From NCBI GenBank assembly GCA_007449985.2, contig VIIQ02000228.1:1-64000 (forward strand): 64,000 nt of DNA, written 5' to 3'. The DNA comes from Desmodesmus armatus. Taxonomy: Eukaryota; Chlorophyta; Chlorophyceae; Sphaeropleales; Scenedesmaceae. Made by a program: the position numbers and the translations under genes. Below, piece after piece: positions 57,185-64,000 of this stretch (position 1 is its first letter; each line of letters starts with the position of its first letter). A model generated the notes under the pieces. The model saw nothing but the letters and a program-made list of their open reading frames with translations. It had not been told where the DNA came from and ran no database searches.

Positions 57185-57905
57185 GTTGCCCAACAGTCAG
57201 GTGGCTGAGGTGTCTGTTTCCGTGACACGATCGTGGTGCTCCCTCGTTAGGGTCGAACACAGCAACAGTGTTCATAATGTGCGTCGATTGCATTGTTTTC
57301 TTCTGATAATCACACATCTCGATGCCCTTGGCTCTCCTCTGCCTTCTGCACGCGGTCCCGACATACAGGTGGCAACGGTCTGTTGCTTCGCTTGCTGTTC
57401 GTTGCTGCCCTTCTGAGACCCGTCATGGTCTTGTAGTTGCCATTCTGCACTGAACGTGGGGTCTTCAGGCCTGCTTATGCAGGTTGCAGGAGGTCACACT
57501 TGAGGTTACACAGTTATTACACATTTGCTCTTTTTTTGGGGCCCCCCAGTCACTCCGAAGGATCCTGCGGAATCCTTCTCCGAGGAAACGGCGCTCCTGC
57601 GCTACACCCGTCGAAGAGGTCGCGGTGGGGGGTTTATGCTCCTCTGGTTGTGTGTCTGCTGGCAGGCTGGCCAGGCAAGGAGGGGAGACCCCCTTTGTAG
57701 GGGTGGCTTCCCTGTTGTGGTGTGCTTGCTGCTGGCTGCACCTGATGGGGTTGGAGTGCTGTTGTCTTGTGTTGTTTGTGGCGTTGCTTTGGTGCCGACG
57801 CAGCTACTAGCAGTGGCACTGCCTCTTTTGTGGAGGGGGGAGACCCCCCTCACAGTCCCCCCCAGCTGGGGTCCATGCAGTCGCAGCAACGCGCCACGTA
57901 TGCCC
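57185..57905 (+). repeat. Mosaic repeat unit split by the copia insertion (right part)
   Basis: It continues the unit interrupted at 51274: D module (57185-57300), CTGCACGCGGTCCCGACA module (57345-57500), GGATCCTGCGGAATCCTTCT box (57560), the AACGGCGCTCC box (57587) and GGGGGGAGACCCCCC box (57834-57850). This is the cleanest full copy and gives the best view of the module order. Confidence 0.8.
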
Positions 57906-59435
57906 CCTTGATGAGATTCAGGCTCTGCTGAAGCTGACTGAAACAGCTGTAAGCTGAGTGAAACACTGCTGAATCACTAGCACAGTAAGCGGGGTCTCTG
58001 AGCGTCAAAGCTCACAATTGAACAGACTCAATGGGGTATGTGACTTGTTACAGGACACCGACAACCTTACTTTAAACTGAGGCCGCGGGGTGTGTGTAGC
58101 GGGAAGGGAAGTGACTTGCAAGTTATCGTGTGTCAAGATATGCGGGCGGTCTCCAAAATCTGGTCAACACTGTCTCACACCCAGTGTTTTTTTAGATGGC
58201 TATTTCGCCAAATTAATTTGGCTAGGTGATTTCGTTGGCTACAAGGGGAGATTCCATGGCACTGTTCGCCAAACTCTGTAGCCAAATGAAAATCAGTGGC
58301 CCCAGATTCGCAACCTGTAGCCCAACATTCCTGACCCCATTCTAGGATACAGGAAGAAGGGGGGGGGGGGGGAGCGAAATTGCGACAAAGACAAAGACCT
58401 CGATTCCGCTCGGTTTGTTTCATCCAACACTTGTCCCTGTGTCGCCAAATTGTGGGAGGCAGTTGTCGCCAAAAACAGGTGTATCACTGTACTTGCCTGT
58501 GTCGAAGTTATTGGGGTGGCATGGCTTTGGTGCCAAACCGGTAGCCAAAAAACCAAATGGCCCCCAGGATTTTTCGCCAACTATCGCCAAGGGTGCTCAC
58601 ACCTGTCTCATTTTTTGAGCTCCGTCCCGTTCACACCCGCGCTTTGAACATCCGAGCGAATTTGAAGGCATATCTTTTCTACCGTTTGCTGCTGTGGTGA
58701 CCAAAGCATACTGACTGCAACGGTCACCCAGCTGGCCAACTCCGACCTCAGCGTCCACTGAACCATGTTGCGTTTATACACAAGTCTTCTCTGTTCCTAT
58801 GTCCGATCATCTCCTACGCGCGGACAACAGCTGTCAACTTTCGGAAGCGTGTCGTGCATGCTGCTGTGTGTGCTGTAATTTGTCGTCCAGAACAGACTAG
58901 TTGGAGTGGAGCGCTCCACTCCAACTAGCAGGATCTGGTCAGCCAGTACGCAATGCAAAGGAGCCTTATCCTAGCGCTCCTGCCTTTCGGTCTGTCCATC
59001 GGTCTGAAGCAAACAGGACGCTGTAGTATGCCCCATTGTTGCAAGGGCCAATGTAAAAGTACGGCAGTACTCGCAGACGATTACTTGTGCTCTAGCGCAT
59101 GACTATGCAACAGGTTGCAGTAAAGATGCGCACGACACAACAGTACAGATGTACTTCTATAATGTGAAACTGTAAACAGCCCAAACAGTGCAGTCCGCAC
59201 TGTGGCTGATACAACAGGCTGTGCGCGTAACGCAACTCAGGCCTGTGTACGCTGTGAATGCTCGAGTACTACTAACTCATGCACGCACAACATAACGTGT
59301 GCAAACCGTATACAGCTGTGCCGAATAACCAGTCACCATGCACAAGGTGCAATTAGATGTGACCAGCACTCATGTTCATGTTCATGTCTCGTAGGGTGTG
59401 ACTGGAACTAGCTTGGACAGCTGTAAATCACAACA
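57906..59435. other. Intergenic DNA with a GCCAA-motif cluster and a perfect palindrome
   Basis: No gene was recognised. At 58190-58610 the word GCCAA, often as TCGCCAAA, recurs about ten times in both orientations. A 32-bp palindrome lies at 58897-58928. The rest shows nothing structured. Confidence 0.5.
58897..58928. other. 32-bp perfect palindrome
   Basis: The left arm CTAGTTGGAGTGGAGC (58897-58912) is followed without spacer by its exact reverse complement (58913-58928). It can extrude a cruciform. Confidence 0.95.
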
Positions 59436-59439
59436 CCCC

Positions 59440-59635
59440 CTCCTTGACATCAGTTAGCACCGTTGATTGTGTGGGCCTGACAGCCAGGTGTTGCCCAACA
59501 GCGAGGTGGCTCATGTGTCTGTTTCGGTGACACGATCGTGGTGTTCCCTCGTGTTGGTCGAACACAGCATCAGTGTTTATAATGTGCCTCCATTGCATTG
59601 TTTCCAAAATTACACATCTCGATGCCCTTGGCGGA
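59440..59635 (+). repeat. Partial mosaic repeat unit with the unoccupied copia target site
   Basis: Contains GTTAGCACCGTTGATTGTG, CAGCCAGGTGTTGCCCAACA and GTGACACGATCGTGGTG in the order seen at 51225-51274 plus 57185-57235, but without the 5.9-kb insertion. The target GTTGC is at 59490-59494. Confidence 0.85.
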
Positions 59636-59966
59636 CATGTTTGGTGTGGCACCAGCCTGCACAGTGACAGTTACTGACAGCTTAGAGATCCTGCCGCTCT
59701 GCGGGCCCCTTGCATGCCTATTTGGTGACCAACTGCTCGATGTGCTGCTTGCTGTTGACTCGCAGGAGAGTGCAGCTATGAGCGAGGCTGGGGCACTGTA
59801 TCCCCCATTCAAGTGGGCTGCACAGGGCGCACTGACCAAGCGGCCGCATGTGGAGGCGATTGCCGCTGAGCAATCTGGTTGTCTCTGCATTGAGCCAGAG
59901 TCACGTCGCGCAGGGCCCTGCGCTGCTGCCCTGAGCCAAAATGCGCTCGTGCTCTGCTGTGTGTGA
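59622..59966 (+). CDS. Unassigned open frame of about 114 codons
   Basis: An open frame begins inside the repeat edge and continues through a GC-rich, non-repeat stretch (MFGVAPACTVTV ... LEILPLCGPLACLFG), ending at a stop after LVLCCV. Composition is protein-like, but I recognise no family, and the opposite strand is open too. It could be an exon remnant or chance. Confidence 0.15.
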   Translation: MPLADMFGVAPACTVTVTDSLEILPLCGPLACLFGDQLLDVLLAVDSQESAAMSEAGALYPPFKWAAQGALTKRPHVEAIAAEQSGCLCIEPESRRAGPCAAALSQNALVLCCV

Positions 59967-60439
59967 TGATGACTGTCGTGTGGTGAGGCGTGTGGGGCGT
60001 GTTGGTTGCAAGTGGTGTGCAACCTTCTACTGCAATTGCAGTAGCTCAGTGCAGTCTGTGGCTGTCATGGGATGCACATGTTGAAGGGTGCCCGCATGGT
60101 GTTGCTTCGAGACAGTTGTGCCACGTGCTGGTGTGCAGCATGTTGGGTTTGTGAGATGGTACATGTAATGGTTGGGTTGGTGGCATGCTGGCAAGTAAGG
60201 GAGCCTTGGCAGTCAGCTTCGTATGAACAAGGAACAGTCACAAACAAACAGCGACAGTTCGTTTGTCATCTTCCCAGTCGGCTTATCAGTCGGCTTCACA
60301 GTCGACTGAACAGCGCGCGCTGTCAACAGTTGACTGTTTCAGCACGCGTTATGCCATGTACTGAATCAGCCACGACTGGAAAAATCGCCCTAGTCGACCG
60401 ATTCAGTGGGGTACAAATTTCCGATGTTAGGGGGTCCCT

Positions 60440-60485
60440 TGGGGGGTCACCCCCCGGGGTCTTAGGTTTGTGGTGGGCCCCTGGG
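60440..60485. repeat. Tail fragment of the C-rich TTTAGGCT repeat
   Basis: GGGGTCTTAGGTTTGTGGTG matches the tail of the blocks at 31240-31610 and 36890-37155, followed by a similar GGGCCCC/GGACCCC. Confidence 0.55.
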
Positions 60486-60744
60486 TCGAGAAGGACAGTG
60501 ATACAACGCAGATTGCAGAGCCTCCTAGGCCCTTTAGGACACACTGGCAAGCCCGCAGCATGCATACATTGCTTCAGAAGGGCTGATATACAGTGTGGTG
60601 ATGATGTGCGAGACGGTGAAGTCAACGGTGAAGTCAGGTCCAGTCGAATTTGGGGGCACATGGAGGGAGGGGGGGGAGGTTGAAATGCTGTCTCAAGAAT
60701 AAACACACACCTTGATATTCAGTGTGGAGGGACGTGTGCTCTGC

Positions 60745-62225
60745 ATTCACTCACAGCCCTACTAGCTTGATATACATTGTGGTGATGATGTGCGAGGCTT
60801 TGATGGCGCTGAATGTGGGGGCAAATGGGGAAGGGAGGGCAGGGGTGGGGGGTACGAAAAGCATGTTCCAAGCACAAGTACACATCTTGCAATTCAGCGT
60901 GAAGGGACTGGGGGGGGGGGGGTGTTGAAATGCTGTGACAGGCATAAATACACATCGTGCAATGTAGCATGAAGGGACATGGGCTGTACATTCACTCACA
61001 AGCCCTGCTAGCTTGATATACGGTGTGATGATGATGTGCGAGACTTTGATGGTGCTGAATGTGGGGCACATGGGGGGGGGGGGTGAGATGCTGTCCAAAG
61101 AATAAAAACACACCTTGATATTCAGTGTGGAGGGACGTGTGCTCTGCATTCACTCACAGCCCTACTAGCTTGGTATACATTGTGGTGATGATGTGCGAGA
61201 CTTTGATGTCGTTGAATGTGTGGGCAAATGGGGAAGGGGGGGGGGGTATGTAAAGCATGTCCCAAGCACACATACACATCTTGCAATTCACCGTGAAGGG
61301 ACATGTGCAGTGCATTAACTCACAAGCCCTACTAGCTGATACACAGTGCGGTGATGATGTGCCAGACTTTTATGGCGCTGAATGTGGGGCACATGGGGAG
61401 GGTGGGAGGAGCTGTCCCAAGCAGAAGTACACATCGTACAATGTAGCGCGGAGGGATGTGTGCTCTGTATTCACTCACAAGCCCTACCAGCTTGATATAC
61501 ATTGTGGTGATGATGTGCGAGGCTTTGATGGCGCTGAATGTGGGGGCAAATGGGGAAGGGAGGGCAGGCGTGGGGGGTACGAAAAGCATGTTCCAAGCAC
61601 AAGTACACATCTTGCAATTCAGCGTGAAGGGACTGGGGGGGGGGGTGTTGAAATGCTGTGACAGGCATAAATACACATCGTGCAATGTAGCATGAAGGGA
61701 CATGGGCTGTACATTCACTCACAAGCCCTGCTAGCTTGATATACGGTGTGATGATGATGTGCGAGACTTTGATGGTGCTGAATGTGGGGCACATGGGGGG
61801 GGGGGGGTGAGATGCTGTCCAAAGAATAAAAACACACCTTGATATTCAGTGTGGAGGGACGTGTGCTCTGCATTCACTCACAGCCCTACTAGCTTGGTAT
61901 ACATTGTGGTGATGATGTGCGAGGCTTTGATGTCGTTGAATGTGTGGGCAAATGGGGAAGGGGGGGGGGGTATGTAAAGCATGTCCCAAGCACACATACA
62001 CATCTTGCAATTCACCGTGAAGGGACATGTGCAGTGCATTAACTCACAAGCCCTACTAGCTGATACACAGTGCGGTGATGATGTGCCAGACTTTTATGGC
62101 GCTGAATGTGGGGCACATGGGGAGGGTGGGAGGAGCTGTCCCAAGCAGAAGTACACATCGTACAATGTAGCGCGGAGGGATGTGTGCTCTGTATTCACTC
62201 ACAAGCCCTACCAGCTTGATATACA
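60745..62225 (+). repeat. 724-bp higher-order duplication within subfamily C
   Basis: Text around TGTGCGAGGCTTTGATGGCG at about 60797 returns at about 61521, and GCGGAGGGATGTGTGCTCTG at about 61448 returns at about 62172, both offset by 724 bp (four monomers). Only a few substitutions separate the two copies by eye. Confidence 0.85.
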
Positions 62226-62320
62226 GTGTGGTGATGATGTGCGAGGCTTTGATGGCGCTGAATGTGGGGGCACATGTGGAAGGGAGGGTGGGGGGGAATG
62301 CTGTTTCAAGCCCAAATGTT

Positions 62321-62660
62321 TTTTGCGGACCACCACCGCTGCGCACCATCACGCGGCATCCACCGACACCAACCCGACGCGGCGCGCCAGCCTGTGACTC
62401 AGTTGGGGTGCATGTTGGTGTGCTTGAAGACACTATTTTTGTCTTTCACCGGAGCCATCCAACTGATTTTTGCGGACCACCACCGCTGGGCACCAATGCG
62501 CGGCATCCACCGACACCAACCCGACGCTACGCGCCGGCCTGTGACTCAATTGGGGTGCATGTTGGTACGCTTGAAGACACTATTTTTGTCTTTCATCAGA
62601 GCCATCCAAATGATTTTTGCGGACCACCACCGCTGCGCACCATCACGCGGCATCCACCGC
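62321..62660. repeat. 147-bp repeat cluster, inverted, inside the poly-G satellite
   Basis: GCGGACCACCACCGCTG occurs at 62325, 62472 and 62619 with an exact 147-bp step. It is the reverse complement of the 25572-26298 repeat, with moderate divergence. It interrupts a satellite monomer between CAAGCCCAAATG and GAACATCTTGCAAATCAGCG. Confidence 0.9.
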
Positions 62661-62959
62661 AGGATGAACATCTTGCAAATCAGCGTGGATGGACGTGTGC
62701 TCTGCATTTACTTACAAGCCCTACGAGCTTGAACAGTGTGGTGATGATGTGCGAGGCTTTGATGGCGCTGAATGTGGGGGCACATGGGGGGGGGGGGGGG
62801 AGGGGGGGGGGCGTATGAAATGCTGTCTCAAAAAAATGCGGGGAATAGGGGGGAGAGGGGTGGTGGGGGGTGAATTGCCGTCCCAAGCAAAATACACATC
62901 GTGCAATTCAGCGTGGCGGGAATTGTGACATTATGCCGATGGGTATGTATAGAATGGTG

Positions 62960-63450
62960 ATTGATTCTAGTGCACTTCCACATTCCACTAGCCTGTCCCC
63001 CCCCCCCCTTCCTTACCAAACCCCTGTTCCACTGATTCCTCCATTCCACATTCCACTAGCCTGTCCCCCCCCCCCCCAACCCCTGTTCCACTGCTTCCTT
63101 CCATTCCACATTCCACTGGCCTGTCCCCCCCCCCCCCCAACCCCTATTCCACTGATTCCTTCCATTCCACATTCCACTAGCATTGCCCCCCCCCCCACCC
63201 CTGTTCCACTGCTTCCTTCCATTTCATATTCCACTGGCCTGTCACCCCCCCCCCCAAACCCCTGTTCCACTGCTTCCTTCCATTCCACATTCCACTGGCC
63301 TGCCCCCCCCCCCCCACCCCTATTCCACTGCTTCCTTCCATTCCACATTCCACTGGCCTGCCCCCCCCCCCCCCCCCCAGCCCCTAACCCGCGATTCCAC
63401 TGTTCTTTCCATTCCACATTCCACTAGCCTGTCCCCCCCAGCCCCTAACC
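62960..63450 (+). repeat. C-rich minisatellite, about 60-bp unit, eight copies
   Basis: The unit CATTCCACATTCCACTNGCC, then TGTC plus 8-16 C, then AACCCCTGTTCCACTGCTTCC repeats without interruption. C-run length and A/G at one site vary. The proline-rich frame through it is a by-product. Confidence 0.92.
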
Positions 63451-63611
63451 CCCTATTCCTCTGCCCCTATCATCAACCACACTGGATTGAGGTCGACGTG
63501 AGCCGCAGCATCCCCCTCTTTACGCCCATCTCACACCCCCTCTCATTCCGGGTCCCTGCCCCGGAATATTACGAATCCGACTTTCCCCTCGCAACTCGTA
63601 ACAGCAGCAGC

Positions 63612-63994
63612 CCCAGTGTGTTACAAACACCAGGCACTTCACGACCGAGTCCACACCAGTTGCAAGGCCGCCGTCACATTCATATCCTCAAGCATCCACC
63701 TCAGCCTGTGCAGTGGGCGTGTCCAGTGAGCCATCTCAGGCCCCGTGTTGGACACATCAGCTACTGCAACAAGAGCATGCTGCTGTATGCCTGCCTGCTG
63801 TTGCACCAACAGCCCCAACACCCGCTGCCGATCATCTGAATGCTGCTCTGCATTATGCTGCACAGGAGGTGCTGATGTTGCTGCACACCAACCTGCTGCG
63901 CCCTGGCAGCACAACCCTGCACGACTCAGCACGCACGGAAAGCCACAAGCCTACTCACAGCATGACACATGAGGACGGTGGAAGCGGCCGATGA
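63612..63994 (+). CDS. Unassigned open frame near the right edge
   Basis: An open frame passing through QASTSACAV, WTHQLLQQEHAAVCLPAVAP and LNAALHYAAQEVLMLLHTNL to TGA at 63992. It has a plausible helical middle part and a polar tail, but no start codon, splice site or family could be assigned. The opposite strand is also open (63639-63932). It may be an exon of a gene that begins to the left. Confidence 0.2.
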
Positions 63995-64000
63995 TTAGGC

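Larger units (their letters stand above)
60585..62915 (+). repeat. Poly-G satellite subfamily C, about 12 monomers
   Basis: Landmarks GATATACANTGTGGTGATGATGTGCGAG, CTTTGATGGCGCTGAATGTGGG and a G-run, then CAAGCANAANTACACATC and TGCAATTCAGCGTG, repeat about every 180 bp. The order equals that of the array at 6922-23395, with an extra GATG/ATG expansion and T for G changes. The block at 62321-62660 is a foreign insertion. Confidence 0.88.

Noticed and set aside
62870..63427. Extensin-like proline-rich protein
   Set aside because: The prolines come from C-runs of the 60-bp minisatellite, and the reverse strand is equally open.

Overview
The window is nuclear DNA of a eukaryote that is dominated by repeats. 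A chlorophyte green alga, perhaps volvocine-like, fits best. The reasons are genes split by GT-AG introns with TGCAG acceptors, a TGTAA motif of the green-algal poly(A) type behind both gene models, many CAG/CTG-rich stretches, a Ty1/copia retrotransposon and very long poly-G/poly-C tracts. The organism assignment is inference. No operons, ribosome binding sites, tRNA, rRNA or CRISPR arrays were found.

Layout. 1-6921: tandem 1.32-kb units, each holding a 776-bp module with 27-bp inverted ends; the last unit lacks the module. 6922-23395: about 16.5 kb of a roughly 172-bp satellite in which nearly every monomer carries a poly-G tract on the + strand. 23396-25571: a probable non-autonomous DNA transposon with CGTCTCTAAA inverted ends and 13 CGATGTC motifs crowded at the two ends. 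25572-26345: a 147-bp tandem repeat ending in poly-C and an inverted satellite scrap. 26.3-46.5 kb: the gene-bearing part, with two recognisable genes, both on the minus strand: a GT10 fucosyltransferase (four exons, one 5.6-kb intron) and a secreted SGNH/PC-esterase-like protein (two exons). Diverged dispersed repeats and inverted copies of the poly-G satellite lie between and within them. 46.5-59.6 kb: a scrambled mosaic of one roughly 0.8-kb repeat in both orientations, interrupted by a nearly complete 5.9-kb copia element on the minus strand (262-bp LTRs, 5-bp target duplication, one frame break). 60.6-62.9 kb: a third poly-G satellite subfamily with a 724-bp higher-order duplication and a second, inverted cluster of the 147-bp repeat. 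62.96-63.45 kb: a roughly 60-bp C-rich minisatellite. The right end holds an unassigned open frame.

How the parts relate. The two genes plausibly act in the secretory pathway: a Golgi fucosyltransferase on glycans, and a secreted acyl-esterase-like protein possibly acting on extracellular polysaccharide. Nothing in the sequence links them functionally. The most novel material is the repeat landscape: one poly-G satellite superfamily occurs at four places in both orientations, and the 147-bp repeat is found beside or inside it at both of its loci.
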